From Flagellimonas sp. MMG031 (GTDB lineage: Bacteria > Bacteroidota > Bacteroidia > Flavobacteriales > Flavobacteriaceae): a stretch of 64,000 nucleotides of DNA. Each line of letters starts with the position of its first letter. Position 1 is the stretch's first letter. Position numbers and translations under genes: made by a program. Below, one piece after another: positions 33,063 through 41,659 of this stretch. The stretch covers positions 2,288,001 through 2,352,000 of the forward strand of contig NZ_CP157804.1 of NCBI RefSeq assembly GCF_040112705.1. The letters are read 5' to 3'. The notes beneath the pieces were generated by a model. That model was not told where the DNA came from. It saw only the letters and a program-made list of their open reading frames with translations, and did no database searches.

Positions 33063-36000
33063 ATGATCGATATTCTTAAGAAAACGCTTTTTTCCACTAG
33101 ACTTATGGCTGTTCTTTTTCTGGTTTTTGCCGCGGCAATGGCCATAGGAACATTTGTGGAAAGCTGGTACAGCACAGAAACCGCAAGAATTTACATTTAC
33201 AATGCCACTTGGTTCGAGGTTATCATGGTCTTTTTTGTGATCAACTTTTTGGGAAATATTTACAGATATCGATTGTTGGATTGGAAAAAATGGCCCGTCT
33301 TAGTACTCCACCTTTCTTGGATATTGATCATCGTTGGTGCGTTTGTCACCCGATATATCAGTTATGAAGGGATGATGCCCATTAGGGAAGGGGCCACCGA
33401 GAATGTTTTTTATTCCGACAAAACGTATCTGACCGCTTACGTGGATGGGGATATCAACGGAGAAACAAAGAGAAGAGTCTTGGAGGACGATATTTTGGTT
33501 ACTCCCGAAGGCAAACGTTCCAGCTTGCCTTGGAAGTCCGACTTCAACGGTCAACCTTTCACCATAAGCTATGTAGATTTTATCAGAGGAGCCAAAAAAG
33601 GGTTGATTCCCGATGAAAATGGGACCGAGTTATTACAAATCGTAGAAGCGGGCAATGGTCAGCGGCATGAACATTATTTGGAGAATGGTAAAATTGCCAG
33701 TGTACATAATATTCTTTTTGCGCTGAACAATGAAACGGAAGGCGCCATCAATATTTTTTATGATGAGGAAAATGGGTACCGTATCAAAACTCCATTTGAA
33801 GGAAACTTTATGCGGATGGCTGACCAGTTTCAGGGCGATGTGGTTACCGATAGCATTCAACCGCTACAGTTACGTTCGCTATACAACATGGGTGGAATGC
33901 AGTTTGTGGTTCCTGAACCCATCGTGAAGGGGAAATATGGTATTGTAAAAGTACCGGATGAAGAGATCACAAAGGTCACCCAAGATGCACTCGTGGTTTC
34001 CATTTCAGCCAATGGGGAGACCAAGGAGGTTAAACTCTTGGGAAGCAAGGGAACTTCCAATTTTTCGGATAAGTTCAATGTAGGTGGTTTGGACTTTACG
34101 CTGAGCTACGGTTCCAAAGTCTATCAATTGCCATTTTCTGTTGAGTTGAACGACTTTATTGCAGAAAAATATCCCGGTACGGAAGCAGGTTACGCTTCCT
34201 TTATGAGCAAGGTCACTGTTCACGACGAACGACCTTTTGATTATGACATTTATATGAACCACGTACTCGACCACGAAGGCTATCGGTTTTTTCAGTCGAG
34301 TTTTGATCCCGATGAGCGGGGTACGGTACTCTCTGTAAACCATGACTGGTGGGGAACTTGGATAACCTATATAGGCTATTTCTTGCTCTATATCGGCTTG
34401 ATGGGCATTATGTTCTTTGGAAAGACCCGCTTTAAGGATTTACAGGAGCGATTGGAAAAGCTAAAAGCCAAAAAGGCGGCATTGACTACCTTGACCTTGT
34501 TGCTTGCCTTTGGTTTTGCACAGGCACAAGAAGACGATGGTCATGAGCATAGCTCCATGCCCACTCAGGCCCAGATTGATTCGGTGATTCAAGCGACCAC
34601 GGTGGCCAAGGAGCATGCCGAAAAGTTTGGAGCTTTGGTGGTTCAGGATGAGGGCGGACGGATGAAGCCCATCAATACCTACGCATCGGAACTATTGCGA
34701 AAATTGAGCGGTGATGATTCGTACAAAGACCTTTCTGCCAATCAGGTTTTCCTTTCCATGATGCTGAACCCAGGGGTTTGGTATACCGCTGATATTATTG
34801 CATTGGGCAAAAAGGAAAATGATAGTATCCGAAAAGTAATTGGGGTGCCCGAAGGAACCGAGTTTGTAAAAGCAACCGATTTTTTCGATGCCAAAGGATC
34901 GTACAAGCTTCGCCCTTATCTAGAAAAGGCCACCTCTACCAATAATCCATCCAACTTTGAAAAGGATTTTAAGAAAGTAGGGGAGCGTTTGAGCCTGCTC
35001 GATATGGCCCTGAGCGGGCAAATTGTGAAAATATTCCCTTTGTTGAACGACGAGAACAACAAATGGATTTCGGCAGTGGAATATCGTTCTGGACAATACC
35101 AACTTCAGGATTCGCTCTATTCCAATTTTGTTAGGAATGCGATGCCGTACTATCTCAACTCGTTGCAACAGTCGATTGCCAGTGGCGATTATTCCCAACC
35201 CGACCGTTTGCTGGAAGCGTTCAAGCAAAACCAGAAAAACCACGGCGAAGAGGTTTTGCCCTCGGATAACAAGATTAAGACGGAAATCATCTACAACAAG
35301 CTGGACCTTTTCAACCGTTTGTACAAGTACTACGCCTTGGTTGGGGTGTTGTTGTTCTTTGTATTGATCGCCAAAATTTTTAAGGAGCGCAAATTTTTGG
35401 ACGCCACGGCCTATTTGTTGAAAGGAACCATAATACTGTTCTTTGTTTGGCATACCATCGGATTGATTTTACGTTGGTACATCTCTGGGCATGCTCCTTG
35501 GAGTGATGCCTACGAGAGTATCTTATATGTATCTTGGGCCACCATGGGTATGGGATTGGCATTCGGTAGAAAAAGCGAACTTACCATCGCATCGAGTGCG
35601 TTCGTAACATCTATGTTGTTGTGGATAGCCCACCAAAGCTGGGTAGATCCGGCCATTGCCAATTTACAACCGGTATTGGATAGCTATTGGCTGATGATTC
35701 ACGTAGCCGTCATTGTAGGTAGCTATGGGCCATTGACGGTAGGTATGATTTTGGGAGTGGTTGCACTATTGTTGATTGTCCTGACCACCGAGAAGAATAA
35801 AAAGCGCATGGATATCAACATCAAGGAGCTTACTGTCATCAATGAATTGGCACTCACTGCCGGACTGGTCATGCTCACCATCGGTAATTTCTTGGGCGGA
35901 CAATGGGCCAACGAGAGCTGGGGACGCTATTGGGGATGGGATCCCAAAGAAACTTGGGCCTTGATTTCAATTATGGTCTATGCTTTTGTGTTGCACATGC

Positions 36001-36233
36001 GCTTGGTACCCGGACTACGAGGTACTTGGGCCTATAATTTTGCCAGTATCGTGGCCTTTGCCAGTATTATGATGACCTATTTTGGGGTGAATTTCTACTT
36101 GGTAGGGTTGCATAGTTACGCAAGCGGTGACCAAGTAATAACCCCAAGCTTTGTGTGGTACACCGTGCTCGGGGTATTCATTCTAGGCGGTATCAGTTTC
36201 TGGCGTTACAAAGTACATTACGCCAAAAAATAG
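33063..36233 (+). CDS. ccsBA: Cytochrome c biogenesis protein CcsBA (ResB-ResC fusion)
   Basis: The 1,056-residue protein joins a ResB/CcsB half (membrane helices near 13-30 and 55-72, 80-97, then a periplasmic domain) to a C-terminal ResC/CcsA half. The haem-handling motif WGWDPKETWALISIM is present, with flanking His residues in membrane helices. A middle periplasmic segment holds a signal-like stretch (TLTLLLAFGFAQAQ) and HEHSS. It exports and attaches haem to apocytochrome c. The fusion is normal in Bacteroidota. Leftward genes end divergently; a -7-like TATTTTTG lies at 33030. Confidence 0.93.
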   Translation: MIDILKKTLFSTRLMAVLFLVFAAAMAIGTFVESWYSTETARIYIYNATWFEVIMVFFVINFLGNIYRYRLLDWKKWPVLVLHLSWILIIVGAFVTRYISYEGMMPIREGATENVFYSDKTYLTAYVDGDINGETKRRVLEDDILVTPEGKRSSLPWKSDFNGQPFTISYVDFIRGAKKGLIPDENGTELLQIVEAGNGQRHEHYLENGKIASVHNILFALNNETEGAINIFYDEENGYRIKTPFEGNFMRMADQFQGDVVTDSIQPLQLRSLYNMGGMQFVVPEPIVKGKYGIVKVPDEEITKVTQDALVVSISANGETKEVKLLGSKGTSNFSDKFNVGGLDFTLSYGSKVYQLPFSVELNDFIAEKYPGTEAGYASFMSKVTVHDERPFDYDIYMNHVLDHEGYRFFQSSFDPDERGTVLSVNHDWWGTWITYIGYFLLYIGLMGIMFFGKTRFKDLQERLEKLKAKKAALTTLTLLLAFGFAQAQEDDGHEHSSMPTQAQIDSVIQATTVAKEHAEKFGALVVQDEGGRMKPINTYASELLRKLSGDDSYKDLSANQVFLSMMLNPGVWYTADIIALGKKENDSIRKVIGVPEGTEFVKATDFFDAKGSYKLRPYLEKATSTNNPSNFEKDFKKVGERLSLLDMALSGQIVKIFPLLNDENNKWISAVEYRSGQYQLQDSLYSNFVRNAMPYYLNSLQQSIASGDYSQPDRLLEAFKQNQKNHGEEVLPSDNKIKTEIIYNKLDLFNRLYKYYALVGVLLFFVLIAKIFKERKFLDATAYLLKGTIILFFVWHTIGLILRWYISGHAPWSDAYESILYVSWATMGMGLAFGRKSELTIASSAFVTSMLLWIAHQSWVDPAIANLQPVLDSYWLMIHVAVIVGSYGPLTVGMILGVVALLLIVLTTEKNKKRMDINIKELTVINELALTAGLVMLTIGNFLGGQWANESWGRYWGWDPKETWALISIMVYAFVLHMRLVPGLRGTWAYNFASIVAFASIMMTYFGVNFYLVGLHSYASGDQVITPSFVWYTVLGVFILGGISFWRYKVHYAKK

Positions 36234-36234
36234 C

Positions 36235-37530
36235 CTATTGTTCCATCAAAAGCTTCATAATTTCCTCTGCGGCAACCTTGCCTTTTTCCTTTAGGAAAGG
36301 TCTGGATGTATTGTCCCCAAGCTCAAATACGATGGCGGGCATGCCATGGTTTACGTAGAAATACTTACTGGATACCATAGTGGGGTCCAACTCATCCGAA
36401 GCACTGATATTGGTTTTCTTTTGAGGTAAACGCTCACTGATGTTTGCTATCCAATCAAAGATGATTTTTCCTTCTGCACCCGTCACCGTTGTATCGATTG
36501 GGTAGTAGATATCATCCCAGGTAGAATGAAAATCAGCTCCGAAAACGAAATCATAGGTTTTGTCTTTCTCCACCAGAAAGTCCCGAACATTTCTCGTTTC
36601 AGGCTGGTTGAAGTTTTGCCAATCCCTGTTTAGGTCAATACCACCCATATTATGTCTCCAGTGTCCGTTATCGGCTCCATCTGGATTCATGAGCGGAACC
36701 ACGAAAACCGTGTGCTCCTTCCGGAATGTTTGGGCAAGTTCAGAATCGCCAGCAATGGTTTCGATAAACGATTTCATCGCCAAAAACCCGGTCACTTCAG
36801 GTGGATGCTGTCGGGAAATGATCATTAATGCCTTTTGCGTTTCCGAATTTTCGTTGATTTCCATGAGGTGCATCGTTCGTTTCTCTTTGGAAAGACCGAT
36901 AGGGTAATTCTCAACAAACGCTTTTTGACTTAATGAATCTACCCATTCCTGTACCACAGCAGAGGTATACAGTTCCTGGGCGCTAACCCAGGTTGGGGAT
37001 TCGTTAATATTGAGCGTTATTTCGGTAGACTCGGGTGCTGCCTGTATCCCAAATTCACCTTCACCCGGGTTGATAGCCTTGAACCGTGTGCTATCCAGTG
37101 GGGCAAAATTCCTTCCATCCGTACTTATTTTTGGGTAATATCGGCTTCTGGAGTCCTGATAGTTTAACTGAACGGTTATTTCACGCGGCTCCTTGGACCA
37201 AACCTGAAAAGCATACCACGGACTTACGTTGATGGGTGTATTTTCTGCCGTCACCCAAATGGTGTAGTGATCATTGCCATCGTAGGCTACGCCATTTAAT
37301 CGGGCACCATCAAATTGGTTGGAAAAATACACGGTACTGTCATTAAAAGCCCAAACACCTCTCCATTGTTTTTGAACTGGTTTGTCCACCGTGGGCACCA
37401 CGGGACTTTTGCCTTGTCCTTGGTAACCTGTTTTTTCTTCGGTTTCAGCAGTTGAGGTATTTTTTTTACAGGAGCATATCAATGTTGTGGAAGCTAGTAT
37501 TCCGATAAGGATTGAACGTTTAATGTGCAT
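36235..37530 (-). CDS. Lipoprotein M14 family zinc carboxypeptidase
   Basis: Start at ATG 37530 gives a lipoprotein signal (MHIKRSILIGILASTTLIC then SCKK). Residues carrying zinc ligands are in SRQHPPEVTGF (His-x2-Glu) and DFHSTWDD; catalytic Glu is in IVFELGDN. The HPPE pattern and N-terminal beta-sandwich (residues 55-190) resemble AGBL/CCP-like cytosolic carboxypeptidases moved to the cell surface. It likely trims C-terminal residues of peptides. It converges on ccsBA with one base between stops. Confidence 0.82.
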   Translation of the reverse strand: MHIKRSILIGILASTTLICSCKKNTSTAETEEKTGYQGQGKSPVVPTVDKPVQKQWRGVWAFNDSTVYFSNQFDGARLNGVAYDGNDHYTIWVTAENTPINVSPWYAFQVWSKEPREITVQLNYQDSRSRYYPKISTDGRNFAPLDSTRFKAINPGEGEFGIQAAPESTEITLNINESPTWVSAQELYTSAVVQEWVDSLSQKAFVENYPIGLSKEKRTMHLMEINENSETQKALMIISRQHPPEVTGFLAMKSFIETIAGDSELAQTFRKEHTVFVVPLMNPDGADNGHWRHNMGGIDLNRDWQNFNQPETRNVRDFLVEKDKTYDFVFGADFHSTWDDIYYPIDTTVTGAEGKIIFDWIANISERLPQKKTNISASDELDPTMVSSKYFYVNHGMPAIVFELGDNTSRPFLKEKGKVAAEEIMKLLMEQ

Positions 37531-37648
37531 GGTCTTCAATAGTTTTGGTTGGTTCTGCTACGAAAATAATGACTTGAAATTCAGCAAAACGAAAAAATTA
37601 TAGAAAATGTAACCGTTTTTTTTGCATCTTTGCCCCATCATGAAGTTA

Positions 37649-37757
37649 TAAGAATTATGTACGCGATAGATGTCACCATTGGCCTTAGGCCAAACCAGTA
37701 ACCGAAACTCCTTAGGTGAATCTGACATTTACTTTCTTTTTTCACACATAATTCTTA
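37649..37757 (+). promoter_or_regulatory. Structured leader upstream of the MATE gene (riboswitch-like)
   Basis: A perfect 12-base helix pairs TAAGAATTATGT (37649-37660) with ACATAATTCTTA (37746-37757), ending 4 bases before the ATG. Inside are ATGTCA/TGACAT and CACC/GGTG pairings and a TTGGCC-TTA-GGCCAA hairpin. The outer helix would enclose the ribosome-binding region. No family recognised: TPP, SAM-I, FMN, cobalamin, guanidine-I and preQ1 consensus motifs are not seen. Confidence 0.5.
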
Positions 37758-37761
37758 GATA

Positions 37762-39171
37762 ATGACACATCTTCATACACATTCATTTAAAAAATTCATC
37801 CATTATTTCTGGATAGCGATTTCAGGCAAGGAAACCGAATTTACCTCTGGAAGCATCCGTAAGGCCATCTTTATGCTTTCTATTCCCATGATCTTGGAAA
37901 TGCTCATGGAATCCATTTTTGCATTGGTGGATATTGCCTATGTTTCCAAAGTAAGCGTCAATGCGGTGGCTACCATAGGGCTTACAGAGTCGGTCATCAC
38001 TTTGGTGTATGCCTTGGCCATTGGGCTCAGTATGGCTGCAACCGCTGTTGTGGCCCGTAGAATCGGAGAAAAAGATGTGCAAGGCGCACGGATTGCGGCG
38101 GTACAAGCCATCAGTTTGGGCGTTTTGATTTCTATATTGATAGGCATTATCGGTATCATATATGCCAAGGATATTTTGGCCTTGATGGGCGGGGAACCTG
38201 AATTGATCGCCGAGGGCTACGGTTATACCCAATGGTTGATTGGTGGCAATATTACTATTACACTTTTGTTTTTGATCAATGCCATTTTCCGTGGTGCGGG
38301 GAATGCTTCCATTGCCATGTGGGCCTTGGTACTTTCCAACGGACTCAACATTATCTTGGACCCCATGTTCATCTTTGGTTTTGGACCTATTCCCGAAATG
38401 GGCGTAAAAGGTGCAGCAGTGGCCACCAACATTGGCAGGGGAACCGCGGTGCTTTTTCAATTGGGCATTTTGTTCTTTGGTTGGGGCAAGATAAAGTTAC
38501 TGGCCAAGGATTTGGTTCTGAACTTTAAGGTTATGTTGAATCTTATCAAGGTATCCTTAGGGGGCATTGCCCAGTTTTTGATAGGTACTTCCAGCTGGAT
38601 TTTTTTGATGCGCATTATGTCGGAGTTCGGTAGCGAAGTATTGGCAGGATACACCATTGCCATTCGGGTAATGATGTTCACCTTGATGCCTTCTTGGGGT
38701 ATGAGCAATGCCGCGGCGACCTTGGTAGGCCAAAACTTGGGTGCCAAACAGCCCGAACGTGCCGAGCGTTCCGTTTGGAAAACAGGGAAATACAATGCTA
38801 TTTTTATGGGAACGGTATCTTTGGGCTACCTCATTTTTGCCAAAACCATCATTTCTTGGTTCAACGCTACCCCAGAGGTGGTAAAGAGTGGAGCGCTTTG
38901 CTTGCAGATAATTGCCCTCGGTTACATTTTTTACGCTTACGGCATGGTGGTTACTCAAGCCTTCAATGGGGCAGGGGATACCAGAACCCCTACCAAGATC
39001 AATTTGATCTCATTTTGGTTCTTCCAATTGCCATTGGCCTATGTTTCCGCTTTGGTTTTGGGGTGGGGTGCCATTGGTGTTTTCTTGGCCATTACCTTGG
39101 CCGAAGTACTGTTGGCGGTATTGGCCATGGTATGGTTCAAAAAAGGAAAATGGAAGCAAGTCCAAGTATGA
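37762..39171 (+). CDS. MATE family efflux transporter
   Basis: A 469-residue protein with about 12 membrane helices. The N-terminal half has SIRKAIFMLSIPMILEMLMES and the second half repeats the pattern with GTSSWIFLMRIMSEFG and VTQAFNGAGDTRTPTKIN, typical of MATE transporters that use Na+ or H+ to export cationic drugs or metabolites. The first 25 residues (MTHLHTHSFKKFIH) are His-rich and cytosolic. Expression is probably controlled by the structured leader ending just before its ATG. Confidence 0.92.
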   Translation: MTHLHTHSFKKFIHYFWIAISGKETEFTSGSIRKAIFMLSIPMILEMLMESIFALVDIAYVSKVSVNAVATIGLTESVITLVYALAIGLSMAATAVVARRIGEKDVQGARIAAVQAISLGVLISILIGIIGIIYAKDILALMGGEPELIAEGYGYTQWLIGGNITITLLFLINAIFRGAGNASIAMWALVLSNGLNIILDPMFIFGFGPIPEMGVKGAAVATNIGRGTAVLFQLGILFFGWGKIKLLAKDLVLNFKVMLNLIKVSLGGIAQFLIGTSSWIFLMRIMSEFGSEVLAGYTIAIRVMMFTLMPSWGMSNAAATLVGQNLGAKQPERAERSVWKTGKYNAIFMGTVSLGYLIFAKTIISWFNATPEVVKSGALCLQIIALGYIFYAYGMVVTQAFNGAGDTRTPTKINLISFWFFQLPLAYVSALVLGWGAIGVFLAITLAEVLLAVLAMVWFKKGKWKQVQV

Positions 39172-39222
39172 TGGGTTTCGTATCTTTGATATAATCCATT
39201 TGAAAACCTTAATTTAGAGGAC

Positions 39223-39456
39223 ATGGACATAAATTTTCAAAATAAAAAGATTGAATTGATCCAATGGCTTTCCACTTTGGATGATGAATCCACAATTGAA
39301 AAAATAATCAAGCTTAGGGACAGTGAAAGGGCCGATTGGTGGGAAGGGCTTTCTCAAAAAGAAAAGGATTCCATTTCAAAGGGGATAAAAGATGCAGATT
39401 CTGGGAATACCCAACCACATTCAAGTGTGAAGAAAATATATGGCAAGTGGTTATAA
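39223..39456 (+). CDS. Antitoxin of a RelE/ParE-type module
   Basis: The 77-residue protein (KKIELIQWLSTLDDESTIEKII ... SERADWWEGLSQKEKDSIS) fits small flavobacterial antitoxins paired with RelE/ParE toxins. It lacks an obvious DNA-binding fold, so autoregulation may depend on the complex. It overlaps the toxin start by 17 bases. Confidence 0.75.
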   Translation: MDINFQNKKIELIQWLSTLDDESTIEKIIKLRDSERADWWEGLSQKEKDSISKGIKDADSGNTQPHSSVKKIYGKWL

Positions 39457-39742
39457 AATTTTATGGACACAAAACGCCATTTTGGAACTGGAAGGTATCA
39501 TTGCCTATTTGGATGAACATTGGACGGAGAGAGAGTTAAAAAACTTTTCTCGTGAATTGGACCATGTTATGGAGTTGATTTCTAAGAATCCCGAATTGTT
39601 CCAAGCATCCAGCGCAAAAAAGGATGTAAGAAGAGCCGTAATTGGCATATATACGAACTTGTACTATCGAATGGGCTCAAACACCGTAGAGATTCTTTCA
39701 TTATTTTCCAACAGGCAAAACCCAAGCAAACTCAAACTATAA
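39440..39742 (+). CDS. RelE/ParE family toxin
   Basis: The 100-residue basic protein has YKILWTQNAILELEGIIAYL, a central helix LDHVMELISKNPELF and VRRAVIGIYTNLYYRMGSNTVEIL, the ParE/RelE fold signature. ParE members poison gyrase and RelE members cut mRNA; which applies is undetermined. Translationally coupled to the antitoxin. Confidence 0.85.
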   Translation: MASGYKILWTQNAILELEGIIAYLDEHWTERELKNFSRELDHVMELISKNPELFQASSAKKDVRRAVIGIYTNLYYRMGSNTVEILSLFSNRQNPSKLKL

Positions 39743-39761
39743 CTAAAAAGACTGGCTCAAT

Positions 39762-40931
39762 ATGAATAACAATAAAAAAGGAGTGAACACCATCTGCACC
39801 CACGTCGGGGAATTGGAGGATAAAGAATTCAAAGGGGCAGTATCTCCCTTGTATATGAGCACCTCTTACCAATTTGAGGATGTGGATGTGAAGCGGTATC
39901 CCAGATATTACAACACGCCCAACCAGGAAGCGTTGTGCAAAAAATTGGCAGCATTGGAGCATACCGAAGCTGCTTTGATATTTGGCAGTGGCATGGCGGC
40001 CATCAGCACAGCTTTAATGACCTTTTTACAGCAGGGTGACCATGTGGTATTGCAACAGACAATTTATGGGGGTACTTATCATTTTGCGGTAAGTCAGTTG
40101 GAGCGCTTTGGAATCGAGTATTCTTTCACCGAAGGTTGGGAGGTATCCGATTTTGAACGAGAAATCAAACCCAATACCAAGGTGTTGTACCTAGAAACGC
40201 CCTCCAATCCCTTATTGACCATTACAGATATCAAGGGCGTAGCCGATTTGGCCAAGAAGAAAGGAATCCTGTCCATGATCGACAATACATTTGCCAGTCC
40301 CATAAATCAAACCCCAGCTGATTTTGGTATTGATGTGGTGGTGCACAGTGCAACCAAATATATGGGCGGACATTCGGATATTACGGCAGGTGTGGTAGCG
40401 GCATCAAAAGAGCATATGGATATGGTATGGCAAACAGGCATCTGTTTTGGAGGTAGCTTGAGCGAATACACGGTTTGGTTGTTGGAGCGCAGTTTAAAAA
40501 CCATGGCCATTCGGCTGAAGGCACAAAATGAAAATGCGATGCAAATGGCCACATACCTCAGTCAAAATACGAATGTGGACAACGTCTATTATCCCGGTTT
40601 GAAGGGTCATCCAGGCCATGAAGTGGCGAAATCGCAAATGACAGGATTTGGTGGAATGCTTTCGTTTGAGTTAAATCCAGAAATTGATGCATCGCTCTTT
40701 TTCAAGGAATTGAAGCTAATCAAACCATCCATGAGTTTGGCGGGGATAGAGAGCACTATGCTTTCACCAACGCAAACCTCACATTCCCTTATGAGTCCAG
40801 AAGATAGGGCCAAACAAGGAATAAAGGATTCATTGATTCGCTTTTCTTTGGGAATAGAGGAAATAGAAGATTTGATTGCTGATATAGAACAGGCCATTGC
40901 CAAAGTAAAATCCATGACCGTTACGGCTTAA
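39762..40931 (+). CDS. PLP-dependent trans-sulfuration enzyme (cystathionine synthase/lyase family)
   Basis: The 389-residue fold-type I enzyme has FKGAVSPLYMSTSYQF, YNTPNQEALCKKLAALE, FGSGMAAISTAL, LETPSNPLL, DNTFASP and the Schiff-base Lys in HSATKYMGGHSD (near 205). Family members include cystathionine gamma-synthase, cystathionine beta/gamma-lyase and methionine gamma-lyase. Immediately upstream of bshB1 (5 bases between), which suggests a link to cysteine supply for bacillithiol. Confidence 0.88.
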   Translation: MNNNKKGVNTICTHVGELEDKEFKGAVSPLYMSTSYQFEDVDVKRYPRYYNTPNQEALCKKLAALEHTEAALIFGSGMAAISTALMTFLQQGDHVVLQQTIYGGTYHFAVSQLERFGIEYSFTEGWEVSDFEREIKPNTKVLYLETPSNPLLTITDIKGVADLAKKKGILSMIDNTFASPINQTPADFGIDVVVHSATKYMGGHSDITAGVVAASKEHMDMVWQTGICFGGSLSEYTVWLLERSLKTMAIRLKAQNENAMQMATYLSQNTNVDNVYYPGLKGHPGHEVAKSQMTGFGGMLSFELNPEIDASLFFKELKLIKPSMSLAGIESTMLSPTQTSHSLMSPEDRAKQGIKDSLIRFSLGIEEIEDLIADIEQAIAKVKSMTVTA

Positions 40932-40936
40932 CACCT

Positions 40937-41659
40937 ATGAAGTTAGATATTTTAGTATTTGGAGCGCATCCCGATGATGCCGAATTGGGGGCCGGTGCCA
41001 CCATTGCAAAGGAAGTTTCCAAAGGAAAAAGAGTAGGCATCGTTGATTTGACCCGCGGGGAATTGGGCACACGGGGCTCAGCCGAAATCAGGGACCAAGA
41101 AGCGGCCAAGGCAGCCGAAATCTTGGGCGTTGCCGTTCGGGAAAACATGGAATTTGCCGATGGTTTCTTTGTGAACGATAAGGAACACCAATTAGAACTC
41201 ATCAAAATCATCAGAAAATATAGGCCGGATATTGTGATATGCAATGCGGTGGAGGACCGTCATATTGATCATGCCAAAGGAAGCAAGCTCGTGAGCGACT
41301 CCTGTTTTTTGAGCGGACTCAGAAAAATTGATACCAAAATGGACGGGGACGACCAATGGCAGGACGCCTGGAGACCCAAAGTGGTGTATCACTTTATACA
41401 GTGGAAAAACCTTGAACCCGATTTTGTGGTCGATGTCACTGGTTTTATCGATAAGAAAACGGAAGCCATCATGGCGTATGCTTCGCAGTTTTATGATCCC
41501 AACAGTAAAGAGCCTGAAACTCCCATCAGCAGTAAAAACTTTACGGATAGCGTGAATTACCGCGCACGGGATTTAGGTCGTATGATCGGGGTGGAATATG
41601 CCGAAGGCTTTACCGTAGAGCGCTTTGTGGGTGTTGACAGCCTTTACGACTTGATCTAG
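40937..41659 (+). CDS. bshB1: Bacillithiol biosynthesis deacetylase BshB1
   Basis: The 240-residue LmbE/PIG-L enzyme has KLDILVFGAHPDDAELGAG, LTRGELGTRGS, MEFADGFF and NAVEDRHIDHAKGS, the BshB1 pattern for zinc-dependent removal of acetyl from GlcNAc-malate, second step of bacillithiol synthesis. The glycosyltransferase and BshC partners are not in the window. Its stop shares CTAG with the convergent histidine kinase gene. Confidence 0.9.
   Translation: MKLDILVFGAHPDDAELGAGATIAKEVSKGKRVGIVDLTRGELGTRGSAEIRDQEAAKAAEILGVAVRENMEFADGFFVNDKEHQLELIKIIRKYRPDIVICNAVEDRHIDHAKGSKLVSDSCFLSGLRKIDTKMDGDDQWQDAWRPKVVYHFIQWKNLEPDFVVDVTGFIDKKTEAIMAYASQFYDPNSKEPETPISSKNFTDSVNYRARDLGRMIGVEYAEGFTVERFVGVDSLYDLI

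Noticed and set aside
37649..37757. Assigning the MATE leader to a known riboswitch class
   Set aside because: None of the consensus cores I can recall is present, so only a structured leader is claimed.
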